A stretch of DNA of 64,000 bases from Duganella sp. BuS-21 (GTDB lineage Bacteria; Pseudomonadota; Gammaproteobacteria; Burkholderiales; Burkholderiaceae_D), in NCBI GenBank assembly GCA_041874725.1, contig CP097466.1:372001-436000 (forward strand), written 5' to 3'. Both the position numbers and the translations under genes were made by a program. Shown here one piece after another: positions 17,215 to 26,539 of the stretch (its first letter is position 1; every line of letters starts with the position of its first letter). The notes under the pieces are model-generated. The model was given only the letters and a program-made list of their open reading frames with translations, did not search any database and was not told the origin of the DNA.

Positions 17215-18399
17215 TTGAAATACTTGAACAGCACTCGCCGCCACATAGTCATTGGCGTCACCTTGCTCTGCGCCAGCACTGCACCAGTCCTGGCGCCCGC
17301 TGCTGAACCGTTGAAAGTCGGCCTGATCCTGCCGATGTCCGGTCCTTTTGCCTCCACCGGCCGTCAGGCTGATGCTGCGGTCAAACTGTTTATACAACAA
17401 AACGGCTCAACGGTGGCAGGGAGGCAGATCGAAATCATTCTCAAGGATGACGGCGGCATCTCGCCCGACGTCACCAAACGGCTTGCCCAGGAACTAGTTG
17501 CCCGAGACAAGGTTCAGGTGCTGGCCGGCTTCGGGCTTACGCCGCTGGCCCTGGCGGCTGCACCCGTTGCGACTCAAGCAAAGGTGCCAATGATTGTCAC
17601 GAATGCCGCCACCTCAATCATTCCGCAGCGCTCCCCCTACATTGTTCGCACGAGTATGACTCTTCCACAGGTGACTGCCCCTATGGCCCACTGGGCCGCG
17701 AAGAATGGGATCAAATCGGTCATCACCCTCGTGTCGGATTACGGCCCTGGAATTGACTCCGAAAAAGTCTTCGTTAAAGAATTCACTGCCGCCGGTGGTA
17801 AGGTTACTGCGGCGTTGCGTGTGCCGTTGCGTAATCCTGACTATTCGCCCTTTTTAGCGCGAGTCAAGGACGCGAAACCTGATGCATTGTTCGTCTTCGT
17901 TCCGTCGGGCGAGGGTGCTGCCGTTATGAAGCAGTTCGCCGATCGTGGCCTTGCAGGGGCGGGGATACGCCTGATCGGAACCGGCGATATCCTTGACGAC
18001 GACCTGTTGCCAAGCATCGGGGACGCGGCTCTGGGCGTGGTAAGTAGTCATCATTACTCCGCTGCTCATACATCGGCAGAGAACAGAGCCTTTGTAGCCG
18101 CGTTCACGAAGGCAAATCCCGGTATGCGACCAAATTATCAGGCAGTTGGCGCATATGACGGCATGCATCTGTTATACGCCGCCCTCAAAAAAACGGGGGG
18201 GAATAGCGAGGGTACCAAGCTGCTCGACGCCATGAAGGGTCAGTCCTGGACTAGTGTACGCGGCCCTGTGACAATTGACCCACAGACCCGCGACGTTGTG
18301 CAGAATGTATATATTCGCAGAGCGGAAAAGCGTGATGGTAGCGTCTATAACCTGGAGTTTGAGACAGTCGAGAAGTTTCGTGATCCCGGAGTCCAGTAA
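17215..18399 (+). CDS. Periplasmic substrate-binding protein of the first branched-chain-type ABC importer
   Basis: A 394-residue type I periplasmic binding protein. A basic, hydrophobic N-terminus (HIVIGVTLLCASTAPVLAPA) should be a signal peptide, and LKVGLILPMSGPFASTGRQ is the typical mature start. Translation begins at TTG 17215 behind AGAGGAGATATACC; I saw no suitable ATG. Members linked to catabolic clusters bind aromatic acids as often as amino acids, so 3-hydroxybenzoate or gentisate is a reasonable ligand guess. It is the last intact gene before the IS6 scar. Confidence 0.88.
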   Translation: MKYLNSTRRHIVIGVTLLCASTAPVLAPAAEPLKVGLILPMSGPFASTGRQADAAVKLFIQQNGSTVAGRQIEIILKDDGGISPDVTKRLAQELVARDKVQVLAGFGLTPLALAAAPVATQAKVPMIVTNAATSIIPQRSPYIVRTSMTLPQVTAPMAHWAAKNGIKSVITLVSDYGPGIDSEKVFVKEFTAAGGKVTAALRVPLRNPDYSPFLARVKDAKPDALFVFVPSGEGAAVMKQFADRGLAGAGIRLIGTGDILDDDLLPSIGDAALGVVSSHHYSAAHTSAENRAFVAAFTKANPGMRPNYQAVGAYDGMHLLYAALKKTGGNSEGTKLLDAMKGQSWTSVRGPVTIDPQTRDVVQNVYIRRAEKRDGSVYNLEFETVEKFRDPGVQ

Positions 18400-18475
18400 T
18401 TTGGTGTTTCACGGCGTTACTTATCATGAGCCGGATTTGACATGAACCGCGACAGGCAACGCCAGTTACCTGTGA

Positions 18476-19102
18476 TACAAGCTCTCGTACCGGGACCTGG
18501 TCGAGATGATTGCCGAGCGCGGCCTTTCGATCTCCCACACGAAAATCCTTCGCTGGGTTCAGCGGTATGCACCGGAGTTCGACAAACGCTGGAGCCGCTT
18601 CGCAACGCCGGCTGGCATCTCTTGGCGAGCAGACGAGACCTACCTAAGGATCCGCGGCCGATAGGCTTGTCTCTATCGGGCCGTCGATGCTTCCGGCAAG
18701 ACCGTCGACTTCCGGCTCAGCCCGCCGCGCAACGTCGCCTTAGCAAAAGCGTTCTTTCGCAAAGCCGTGCGTTCACAGCGTAGGTCTCCCGAGACTATCA
18801 CACTCGACGTTTACGCTGCCTCCCACCGGGCCGTCCGCGAACTTCAAAAGCAGGGCCGACTCCCTAATTTGACGAAGCTTCGCTCGTCAAAATATCTGAA
18901 CAATCCAATAGAGCAGGACCATCGCAACGTGAAGTCCAGGCTTGGCACTATGCTGGGCATGAAGAGCTTCGCTTCCGCTGCCATTACTATCCGTGGCGTC
19001 GAGCTCATGCATCGCATCCGCAAAGGGCAATTTGACCTACGTGCTCTGGCAACTCAGGGGCAAAATCCGTCCAAAATCTGGGCAGCTGTCCTAGCAGCAT
19101 GA
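18476..19102 (+). pseudogene. IS6-family transposase pseudogene
   Basis: Reading from 18476, YKLSYRDLVEMIAERGLSIS and ILRWVQRYAPEFDKRW are the middle of an IS6/IS26-type transposase, with the first catalytic Asp in SWRADETYLRIRGR. A TAG at 18661-18663 interrupts the frame where relatives have a tryptophan codon; the same frame then resumes with LYRAVDASGKTVDFRLS and ends with the glutamate region KYLNNPIEQDHRNVKSRLG. The N-terminal helix-turn-helix is missing and I see no IS6 terminal repeat at either side, so it is a dead fragment. Confidence 0.85.
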
Positions 19103-19158
19103 ATGCCGCAAGCACATCAATGGATTAGTGCCTCCCTCATCCATAATTTGCACCAGAG

Positions 19159-19269
19159 CCGCTGCTGGAAGGGCTGGACGAAATCGACTTGACGGTGACC
19201 TTGCGCAGCCAGATCGAATCGTACGAACGGGCGCGCATGGCCAGTGAACCATCGCTGTTCCTGCGATAA
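19159..19269 (+). pseudogene. 3' remnant of a second LeuD-type (maleate hydratase small subunit) gene
   Basis: Thirty-six codons plus a TAA encode [20 protein letters not shown] and SYERARMASEPSLFLR. The intact small subunit at 11815-12459 ends [20 protein letters not shown]...EPWLF, so the two tails are clear homologues, while ordinary LeuD tails differ. The match begins abruptly, about 55 bases after the IS6 pseudogene. It indicates that a second gentisate/maleate gene set once lay here or was partly acquired. Confidence 0.75.
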
Positions 19270-19291
19270 TGTTGAACCCCGCTGGCACGAA

Positions 19292-19951
19292 TCAGGCTTC
19301 CGGCGTGGCCGCCGCATGCGGGAGGCGCCGTGCAGCCTGCTCAGGCGAGAGGCCCGTGCAACCATTGAGAAACAAGGCGACAGCCGCATCGACGGACGAT
19401 CGCAGTAGCTTGCTGCCCGGCACCGGATCGAGGCACCATAGCTGGCGGTCGCGAATCGTGGCTTCGCACAGTGCCTTGAACTGTAATGCAAGGAGCCGGA
19501 CCGAAGGAGCGCTCAAGCCTTGCGCGAGTCGAAGCCCGCCGAGTACGCGGCCCATCGTCGTGACGACCTGTCTCGGGCCATGTTCATAGAAAATGCGCGT
19601 CAGTTCGGGGAAGCGGACTGCCTCGCTGATGATGAGACGGTCGAGCGCGACAATGTCCGGGGCCGTCACGAGCCGCAGGTAGGCAAGGCCGAGTGCCAGT
19701 AGGGTCGCTCCCGGGTCGTCGCGCATGGCCTTGATTTCTTCGAGCTGCTGGGCTTTGCCGCGCCCGATTTCGACAACGAATGCCTCGAACAGTTCTTCCT
19801 TCGAGGCGAAGTAGCCGTAGAGAGTCACCTTCGATCCGCCTACCGCGGCGGCGATCCCTTCCATCGAAACATCGGCATAACCATGCTGCAGAAACATGGC
19901 GCCTGCAGCATGGACGTAAGCGAGCCGCCTTGCCTCCGATTTAACGCGCAT
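19292..19951 (-). CDS. TetR-family transcriptional regulator
   Basis: A 219-residue repressor. The N-terminal helix-turn-helix is ASMEGIAAAVGGSKVTLYGYFASKEELF-like (here DVSMEGIAAAVGGSKVTLYG), and the C-terminal part is a TetR_C domain of the AcrR/YbiH type with LRLVTAPDIVALDRLIISEA. The gene faces away from the AraC gene across a 301-bp gap. Its targets cannot be read from the sequence; the nearby aromatic cluster is the obvious candidate. Confidence 0.88.
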   Translation of the reverse strand: MRVKSEARRLAYVHAAGAMFLQHGYADVSMEGIAAAVGGSKVTLYGYFASKEELFEAFVVEIGRGKAQQLEEIKAMRDDPGATLLALGLAYLRLVTAPDIVALDRLIISEAVRFPELTRIFYEHGPRQVVTTMGRVLGGLRLAQGLSAPSVRLLALQFKALCEATIRDRQLWCLDPVPGSKLLRSSVDAAVALFLNGCTGLSPEQAARRLPHAAATPEA

Positions 19952-20252
19952 TTCTCATTCCCTGGTCAAAAAATCTTGGCATCATTGTATCGAATGTTCG
20001 TGGCCACGCGCGGGAAATCTGAACGCAAGCGTTCAATTGACGCCCAAACGCCTGCGGCGACCGACCGGCGTCGCGGGCGCTGCGCTGCGCGAATGCAACG
20101 GATTCGCCGCCGCGGTCCCACGCCCACAGCTTGCGCTTGACATCCGCGCACGCTCCGCGCAGGATTAAAAAAATTCTCATAAATTGAGAAAATATAATCA
20201 GCTTGGCTGGTACTGAAGAGCGCTTCAGGCCGGGCAGGCCTGGAGGAGAGAC
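19952..20252. promoter_or_regulatory. Divergent TetR/AraC intergenic region with a 17-bp palindrome
   Basis: This 301-bp gap holds no gene that I can support. At 20174-20190 TTCTCA and TGAGAA face each other across five bases, inside an AT-rich stretch that continues AAATATAATC, a good -10-like sequence for the AraC gene. The half site AAATTCTCA also occurs at about 30839 in the divergent promoter of the meta-cleavage cluster, so a shared regulator is possible. A GGAGGAGAG ribosome-binding site precedes the AraC start. Confidence 0.4.
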
Positions 20253-21224
20253 ATGGGACAGTTAACCGTTGTCACGACCGATGGCGTGAAGCAGGATGAG
20301 CTCAAGGGTATCTGGAAGAGGTGGCTCAGCAGCTATGTGGCGTGTACGCCGGACGAGTGTGACACGACAGGTGTTCGCTTCGAGCCGGATAATGTTCAGC
20401 AATTTAAGGGATGTATCGAACATGGCAGTCTCGGCGATGCCGGAATTTGCCGTGTTGTCAGTTCGTCCTACCGCTACGTCCGGACTGCACAGGAAAGCGC
20501 GGGCATGGCAAGCTCGACAATGGTGGTGCTGCAGACCCGTGGCAAGAGTTGCTTCCAGCAGGATGGCCGCAAGTCCTCGCTGTTTCCAGGGGACTGGAAT
20601 GTCTATGATCCATCCCGTGCGTTCTCGGTGATCAGCACCGGACAAAGCGAGAACCTGGTCCTGCTGCTGCCGGGCGGCGCCGCCGGCGAGCTGCGCGCCA
20701 TGCTGGAAACAATGCCTGGACGCTCGTTCGGGCGCAGCGGGATCGAATGCACCGTACGCGACCTGATCTCGGTGTCGTTCCTCGAATGCCAGAAGATGAG
20801 CCACCGCTCGGGAGCAACGGTGACCGGGTCGATTGCGCAGATGATCCATTCGTCGGTCGAGGAAGCAGCGTCGAGCAACAAACCGGCTGCTCCCAGCCTG
20901 AAAGACCAGATACTTGAGTTCATCGAACTCAATCTCGGCGAGGAAAAGCTGGGCGTCGGCTCCATTGCGCAAGCGTTCGCTTGTAGTACCCGTCAAATCC
21001 ACCGCCTGTTCCAGGACGAGGCCAGGATGACCGTCTCCGAATACATATGGAAGAGCCGGCTCGAACACAGTTTTCGCGACTTGAGAAATACGGCACTCCA
21101 CCAGCACAGCATCACCGATATCGCCTTTAACCGGGGATTCAGCAATGCCGCGCATTTCAGCCGCCTGTTCAAGGAGACCTATGGCATGACGCCGCGCGAA
21201 TACCGCCGCGCCCTGTCATCCTGA
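20253..21224 (+). CDS. AraC/XylS-family transcriptional activator
   Basis: A 323-residue regulator. The N-terminal half resembles the AraC_binding_2 (XylS/OxyR-like ligand) domain, with GMASSTMVVLQTRGKSCFQQ and FPGDWNVYDPSRAFSV. The C-terminal half has two helix-turn-helices (VGSIAQAFACSTRQIHRLFQ and SITDIAFNRGFSNAAHFSRL) ending FKETYGMTPREYRRAL. Regulators of this type control aromatic, phenol and aldehyde operons. With the catabolic cluster starting nearby, I suggest it activates that cluster; no direct evidence is in the sequence. Confidence 0.9.
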   Translation: MGQLTVVTTDGVKQDELKGIWKRWLSSYVACTPDECDTTGVRFEPDNVQQFKGCIEHGSLGDAGICRVVSSSYRYVRTAQESAGMASSTMVVLQTRGKSCFQQDGRKSSLFPGDWNVYDPSRAFSVISTGQSENLVLLLPGGAAGELRAMLETMPGRSFGRSGIECTVRDLISVSFLECQKMSHRSGATVTGSIAQMIHSSVEEAASSNKPAAPSLKDQILEFIELNLGEEKLGVGSIAQAFACSTRQIHRLFQDEARMTVSEYIWKSRLEHSFRDLRNTALHQHSITDIAFNRGFSNAAHFSRLFKETYGMTPREYRRALSS

Positions 21225-21285
21225 CCCCCTTGGGACATGGTTCCGGCGTACGCACTTGCAGGAAAGCGCCTTTTCCGCACGAGTT

Positions 21286-22749
21286 TCATGCCAGTGCCAG
21301 GACGTCGGCCCGCGCGGCCGGCACCGGCAGCACAAACACGCTGACTGCGCGCGACAGGCTCTCTGCCTGACCCCACAGCCCTTGGGCGGCGGCGGCCGCT
21401 TCCTCTACCAGCGCCGCGTTCTGCTGCGTGATCTCGTCGAGGGTCGCCATGGTCTGGCTGATCGACTCGATACCCGCGCTCTGTTCGCGGCTGGACGTGG
21501 CGATGTGCGTGATCAGGTCTGTGACGCTCTGCACCGAGGTAAGGGCATCGCTAATTGTCCGTCCCGCCTTATCGACGAGCACAGTACCGTGTTCGACTCT
21601 GCCGACGGTATCGGAGATGAGCAGGTTGATCCGCTTGGCCGCATCGGCTGAGCGCATCGCAAGCGCACGCACCTCCGCGGCGACAACCGCGAACCCGCGG
21701 CCTTCGGCGCCTGCGCGTGCCGCCTCGACCGACGCATTGAGCGCGAGCAAGTTGGTCTGGAACGCGATGCTGTCGATGACTGCAATGATTTCAACAACTT
21801 TCCTCGAACTTTCGCTGATCGACGCCATAGTCTGCTCCACTTGCAACATTGCGTCGCCGCCGGCCGAGGCTACTGCGCAAGCTGACAGCGCCAGCCCGGT
21901 CGCGCGGCCGGCATTGTCGGCATTGCTCAGGACCGAAGAAACCAGTTCTTCTATGGAGGTTGCCGCTTCCTCGAGTGCAGCCGCCTGGGTTTCGGTCCTG
22001 GCCGACAGATCGCTGTTGCCTCGGGCCATTTCCTGCGCAGTCATCGACATGTTGTGAGTGCCGGCGCGCACCTCGCCAACAATCCCGACTAGATTGTCGT
22101 TCATTCGTTTGAGGCCGGCGACGAGGACGCTTGCTTCGTTTCTGCCGCTGCTACGAATATCGCCGGTGAGGTCGCCTTGCGCGACACGGTCGGCCAGCCT
22201 CATTGCACCGCGCAGCGGCTGTACGATGCCACGGATGATACGCCAGGCGACTGCCACGATCAGCGCCAGTGCAATTGCGCTGATCATAAAAAGGAGACGC
22301 GAGACGCGGTCGTCAGCAGCGGATGCGGCATCGAGTTGATCGCGCGAGCGTGACGCAAGCTGACGCTCGAGACGGTCGATCCCTGCGACGATCGCTACGT
22401 CAGCCAATCCGGTTCCGGCCCCCCTCCCGCCGGGAGCGAGCAGGTCGCGGATCATGGCCGACTCCGATGTGGGGTAGCTGACTCGCTGAATTTGTTGCCG
22501 TGCTTCTTGCAACCGGCGCAGCCCGGCGTCATCCTGGCCCATCGCGTGGAGCGCCTGGTCTAGCAGGGCGCTTTTCAATTCCCTGACCGCGTCCTTCTGA
22601 AGGTTCAGTGACTCGATATTGTTCCTGAGCGCCAGCTTGTTCTTTTCAACCAGATAGCCTCCCGTGACATTTAGGACCACCATCATGCACAGTACAAAAC
22701 CGAAAGCGAGGGAAAGCTGTTGTCCGATACCGAGGTTATTCAACTTCAT
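21286..22749 (-). CDS. Methyl-accepting chemotaxis protein (Tar-like topology)
   Basis: A 487-residue chemoreceptor. One membrane span near residues 12-30 ([19 protein letters not shown]), a short periplasmic helical domain, a second span near 180-200, a HAMP domain ([20 protein letters not shown]) and the signalling hairpin with [20 protein letters not shown]. The ATG at 22749 gives the usual [17 protein letters not shown] start; the frame extends 17 codons upstream without merit. It lies within the catabolic island, so taxis toward an aromatic growth substrate is likely but inferred. No C-terminal NWETF-type methyltransferase-binding tail is present. Confidence 0.9.
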   Translation of the reverse strand: MKLNNLGIGQQLSLAFGFVLCMMVVLNVTGGYLVEKNKLALRNNIESLNLQKDAVRELKSALLDQALHAMGQDDAGLRRLQEARQQIQRVSYPTSESAMIRDLLAPGGRGAGTGLADVAIVAGIDRLERQLASRSRDQLDAASAADDRVSRLLFMISAIALALIVAVAWRIIRGIVQPLRGAMRLADRVAQGDLTGDIRSSGRNEASVLVAGLKRMNDNLVGIVGEVRAGTHNMSMTAQEMARGNSDLSARTETQAAALEEAATSIEELVSSVLSNADNAGRATGLALSACAVASAGGDAMLQVEQTMASISESSRKVVEIIAVIDSIAFQTNLLALNASVEAARAGAEGRGFAVVAAEVRALAMRSADAAKRINLLISDTVGRVEHGTVLVDKAGRTISDALTSVQSVTDLITHIATSSREQSAGIESISQTMATLDEITQQNAALVEEAAAAAQGLWGQAESLSRAVSVFVLPVPAARADVLALA

Positions 22750-22833
22750 GTCGATGCACTCTATTCTTGGGATAATCAGGCGGGCCGACCCGGCGTGCAT
22801 CGGCCCGTGCCTGCTTGTCAGGCAAGCCTGGCG

Positions 22834-23820
22834 TTAAAAGGTATACACGTAGCGGGCTTGCAGGACGAGGTCGTTGCGCGCACGGTTGCGCACCTCGAAT
22901 TCCTTGTACGTATTGATCCAGAGCGCGTCGTTCTTGCCGTCCGCCCGTTTCACTTTCAGGATCAGTCCAGGCCCGATGCCTAGGACTTGCTCACGTGCGC
23001 CAGGGATATTGCTGCCGTTCGCCTTGCTGTCAGATACCTGCTTGAAGTAATAACCGTTGATCCCGACATTCAGCGCGTCCGTCAACCCGTAGGAGGCTGC
23101 GAAATTAACCCACGCAGCCTGGCCCGCCTGCGTACTCGTCACGGGCAGGCCCTGCCAGCTGTTCGGGACACTGGAGGCCGGATCTGTGTTCTTGAAGTTG
23201 TAGAGGTAGTGCAGGCGCCAGCTTGCTTCCCATTTCGGCCCCAGGAACAGGGTCGCCGCCCAGTACGGATTAAAGGAGTAGTGCCCGGTCCCCTGGTTGA
23301 GATCAGCGTTTTGCCGGTAGCGGCCGGTCGGGAAGATGACGTCGAATTCCAGCCGGTGGACGAACATGGGGTGGCCGGTCGGGCCCGGCACCATGTCGAA
23401 CTGCAGCACGGGGCCTGCGATAATGTCGCCCAATGCCGTTCCTTCTCCCTGCAGGACCGCGCCCGGTTGGCCGAAACTGCTATCCAGGTGCGTGGTGGGA
23501 ATGAGCATGTTAAAGCCAAGCGTGCCCTTGCCGATCCGCGTGGCCGACGTGTACGAGAACTGGTTGATGACCGTGGTTGCCTTGATTTTCGGCCGGTTAA
23601 AAAACGGCACATTCTCGCCGCTGTTGTCCTTGACCGCATCGGCGCTGGCGCGGCGCACGGTCATCAGGTAGGCCCATCCCGGTTCGGTTCCCGTGATACC
23701 GTCGTAGAAGCTGGTGCCTCCGAGATTGATGCCTTGCGGCTGGCCGACTGTCGGCGGGATCTGTGCATGGGCGAGATTGGCGGCGCAGCACGCAACGGCG
23801 AAAAACAGGGTCTTGCTCAT
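22834..23820 (-). CDS. Outer-membrane channel of the phenol/MetA-pathway (SphA-like) family
   Basis: A 328-residue protein with a signal peptide (MSKTLFFAVACCAANLAHA) and a beta-rich body: GINLGGTSFYDGITGTEPGW, alternating hydrophobic strands, and a C-terminal ARYVYTF ending in phenylalanine, as outer-membrane barrels require. It matches the Phenol_MetA_deg family, whose members often sit in aromatic or hydrocarbon degradation clusters and are thought to admit hydrophobic substrates. It is the distal gene of the leftward cluster, 66 bases past the oxygenase-like gene. Confidence 0.85.
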   Translation of the reverse strand: MSKTLFFAVACCAANLAHAQIPPTVGQPQGINLGGTSFYDGITGTEPGWAYLMTVRRASADAVKDNSGENVPFFNRPKIKATTVINQFSYTSATRIGKGTLGFNMLIPTTHLDSSFGQPGAVLQGEGTALGDIIAGPVLQFDMVPGPTGHPMFVHRLEFDVIFPTGRYRQNADLNQGTGHYSFNPYWAATLFLGPKWEASWRLHYLYNFKNTDPASSVPNSWQGLPVTSTQAGQAAWVNFAASYGLTDALNVGINGYYFKQVSDSKANGSNIPGAREQVLGIGPGLILKVKRADGKNDALWINTYKEFEVRNRARNDLVLQARYVYTF

Positions 23821-23886
23821 AGTGTCTCCGGTGAGGAATGGCCGCCATCTACGTGGCGGCTTGATGTGATTAACGACTGAAACGTC

Positions 23887-24864
23887 TTACTGGTCTTCGT
23901 GCGTGCGCTGGAAGTGCGGGCAGCCGGCCTGGCGCGCCGCTTCGTGTTCCGGCGGCTCGACGGCGGGCTCAGGCCGCGCATTCCCGCGCTGCTTTGCGAG
24001 CCTGGCCTGACGCCGTTCCTGGAAGGTGTCTGTCGGGTCGGGAGCAAACCTTTCGCCGAACGCGAACAGCATTGCGGTGACGCGGCGAAACAGCGCCACG
24101 ACCGGCCGCGGCGGCGCCTTGAGTTCGTAGGCGTGCAGCAGGTTAGACGGATACAGGCTGATGATCCAGGCACGCACGACAGGGTGCAGCCAACCCGGAA
24201 AATAGCGATGCTCGAACTGGCGCAGGATCGCCCGGGCGCCGATACGGCCCATTTCGTGAGGCGCTTCCGTCATGCCCTCGAGTTCATAACGGTCCATGTA
24301 GGCCATCACGCCATCGAAATCCTCGGGGAAGCCGTCGATCTGTTCGTTAGTGGCCGCATTGCGGAACAGTCCTGTCATGCGGCGCCAATAATTGACCGCG
24401 GCCAGCTTCTCCTTCTCCGTGTAGCCGGGCAAGCCGATGCGCAGGAACAGCCGATGCATGCCGGCGCACTCGTAGCACAGCGTGTACATGTAACTGCCGT
24501 GTTCTCTGAAGCTTTCCGGGAACTGCTTTGCATAGTGTGCGTGCAGCCGGTTGATCGACTCGACATTCCGACGCGTCTGTTCGTGTTCGGACCCGTAGTG
24601 CCACCACACCTGCATTTTCCAGGACGTGTCGTCCGAGCGCGCATCGGGCCGGGTCAGGATTTTTCCTTTGCCATGATCGAACAGCGGGCGTGCGTCATGC
24701 TCACGGACGAAGAAATGCGGGAAGGTGACCGCATACACGAGATTCATGAAGAAGTCGTTCGGGCGGTAGGCCGAGGTCAGTTTCCAGATCTCGTCGTAAT
24801 CCTTGTCCGGGTCAAGTTCGGCAATACGCCTGGCGATCCATTTTTTGGGGAGTGTCGTTGTCAT
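23887..24864 (-). CDS. MpaB/Lcp-type oxygenase-like protein (DUF2236), copy 1
   Basis: A 325-residue protein of the MpaB/latex-clearing (PF09995-type) family, whose characterised members cleave C=C bonds of isoprenoid chains to carbonyl products using heme. Recognisable blocks are VYAVTFPHFFVREHD, ESINRLHAHYAKQFP with the conserved histidine, MHRLFLRIGLPGYTEKEK and GFPEDFDGVMAYMDRYE. It has a paralogue at 34206-35276 with the same LHA and MHRL-LR-GLPG-EKE motifs. The gene is ten bases from an aldehyde dehydrogenase gene, which fits an aldehyde-forming cleavage. It has a soluble character and a Cys-containing tail (QAGCPHFQR). Substrate unknown. Confidence 0.7.
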   Translation of the reverse strand: MTTTLPKKWIARRIAELDPDKDYDEIWKLTSAYRPNDFFMNLVYAVTFPHFFVREHDARPLFDHGKGKILTRPDARSDDTSWKMQVWWHYGSEHEQTRRNVESINRLHAHYAKQFPESFREHGSYMYTLCYECAGMHRLFLRIGLPGYTEKEKLAAVNYWRRMTGLFRNAATNEQIDGFPEDFDGVMAYMDRYELEGMTEAPHEMGRIGARAILRQFEHRYFPGWLHPVVRAWIISLYPSNLLHAYELKAPPRPVVALFRRVTAMLFAFGERFAPDPTDTFQERRQARLAKQRGNARPEPAVEPPEHEAARQAGCPHFQRTHEDQ

Positions 24865-24874
24865 CTCGTTCTCC

Positions 24875-26344
24875 TCAGATCGGGTATTGCGGGGCCTGAT
24901 CCTTGATCGTTACCCACTGCCATTGCGTGAATTCGTCCCAGTTAGCGTGCCCGCCGTGACGGCCGCCGTTCCCCGACTGGCCACGGCCGCCGAACGGGTT
25001 GACGCCTTCGTCAGCCACGGTCTGGTCGTTAATGTGCAGCAGCCCGGTCGGAACCCGGTTGCCGATTTCCAGCGCCCGGCCAATCGACGGCGTGATGATC
25101 CCGAGCGACAGGCCGTATTCGGTCTGCGCGGCCAGCGCGATCGCTTCCTCGTCGTCAGCGAAGCTCGTTACCGACAGCACCGGCCCGAAGACTTCCTCCT
25201 CGAATGCGCGGCTACCCGGTTTTACCTGGCTCAGCACGGTTGGGCGGAAGAACAGGCCATCGTACGAGCCACCCGCCTCCAGCCTGCACCCTTGTGCGAG
25301 GCTGTCGCGGACAATCGCAGCGACATTGTCGCGCTGGCGCTCGTTGATGAGGGGGCCGAGTGCGACATTGCGTCCGGCCGGATTGCCCACTACCAAGCTG
25401 TCGGCCTTGGCGGCAAGGCGGCGCGTGAATTCCTGGACGATCGACTCATGCACGAGGACGAGGCCGGTGCCCATGCAGATCTGGCCCTGGTGAAGGAAGC
25501 CTCCCCAGGCCGCGCAGGAGACGGCGCGGTCGATGTCGGCGTCTTCCAGCACGATCAGACGGTTCTTGCCGCCCAGTTCGAGCGTTACTTTTTTCAGCAT
25601 CCGGCTGGCTGCCTCGCCGATGCGCCGCCCGACCGGCGTGGAGCCAGTGAAGGAAATCATCGGGACCTGCGGGTTACTGACCAGGGCTTCGCCGACATCG
25701 GCGCCGCCGGGCAGCACATGCAGGCATCCTGCGGGCAGTCCCGCTTCATGGAACAGGCGCGCGATGAGGTAGCCGCCGGTGATCGGGGTGTGCGGATCGG
25801 GCTTGAGGATGACGGTGTTGCCAGTGGCAAGCGCCGGCGCCACCGAACGCATCGACAGCACCAGCGGTACGTTGAAGGGAGAGATCACGCCGACGACGCC
25901 GTGCGGCTGGCGCCGCGCGAAACTCAGGCGGCCAGCGTCGCCCGGCAGCATCATCCCGCTGCTCTGGCTCGGCATCGAAGCTGCTTCTTCCAGGACGGTG
26001 TATGCATTCTCGATCTGGAATTCGGCGAAGGGCGCTATGGCGCCGGTTTCGCGGACGATCCAGTCGACGATTTCCTCCCGGTTCGCCAGCAGGAGTTCGG
26101 CGGCACGGCGCAGCACCGCGGCCCGCCGTTGATAGGGAAGGGCGGCCCATTCACGCTGTGCTTTGACGGCCGCAGCGGCGCTGTCGGCAATGTAGGATGG
26201 CTGCGCCCAGCCGACGCTGGTCAGTTGGGCGCCGCTGCCTGGTTCGCGTACAGGATGCGTAGCGACGCCATCGATCCATGCGCCATTAAAAATCTTTCCC
26301 TGCCATTCGGCTTCGTTCAGTAACTTCTTCAGTTCGTTTTTCAT
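24875..26344 (-). CDS. NAD(P)+-dependent aldehyde dehydrogenase, benzaldehyde dehydrogenase type (copy 1)
   Basis: A 489-residue aldehyde dehydrogenase. The cofactor site is PHGVVGVISPFNVPLVLSMR and SFTGSTPVGRRIGEAA; the general-base Glu is in VTLELGGKNRLIVLEDAD (most relatives have GGKNP or GGKSP, here R); the catalytic Cys is in FLHQGQICMGTG. Closest in style to XylC/benzaldehyde and vanillin dehydrogenases. It should oxidise an aromatic or arylalkyl aldehyde to the acid. Its start follows a GGAGGAGACG site and its stop is ten bases before the DUF2236 gene, so the two are co-transcribed. Confidence 0.88.
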   Translation of the reverse strand: MKNELKKLLNEAEWQGKIFNGAWIDGVATHPVREPGSGAQLTSVGWAQPSYIADSAAAAVKAQREWAALPYQRRAAVLRRAAELLLANREEIVDWIVRETGAIAPFAEFQIENAYTVLEEAASMPSQSSGMMLPGDAGRLSFARRQPHGVVGVISPFNVPLVLSMRSVAPALATGNTVILKPDPHTPITGGYLIARLFHEAGLPAGCLHVLPGGADVGEALVSNPQVPMISFTGSTPVGRRIGEAASRMLKKVTLELGGKNRLIVLEDADIDRAVSCAAWGGFLHQGQICMGTGLVLVHESIVQEFTRRLAAKADSLVVGNPAGRNVALGPLINERQRDNVAAIVRDSLAQGCRLEAGGSYDGLFFRPTVLSQVKPGSRAFEEEVFGPVLSVTSFADDEEAIALAAQTEYGLSLGIITPSIGRALEIGNRVPTGLLHINDQTVADEGVNPFGGRGQSGNGGRHGGHANWDEFTQWQWVTIKDQAPQYPI

Positions 26345-26539
26345 CGTCTCCTCCGTTGGTTATCCGCTCTGGGTCGGCAGTCGAAACGAGGATAGAACAG
26401 GGCGATCCGGAAAACTTGACTGAGCGTGCCGTGACTATTCCGTATGCGACCTGCTGTCGGTCGGGACGTGCAGGCCCACGGGTTGGGGCGCGCGAGACGG
26501 CGCAACTACGCGAAGGGACGGAACGAGAAAGGCCGGGGC

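Noticed and set aside
24803..26323. A 506-codon open frame antisense to an aldehyde dehydrogenase
   Set aside because: Composition is that of an antisense shadow; the minus-strand frame has full catalytic motifs.
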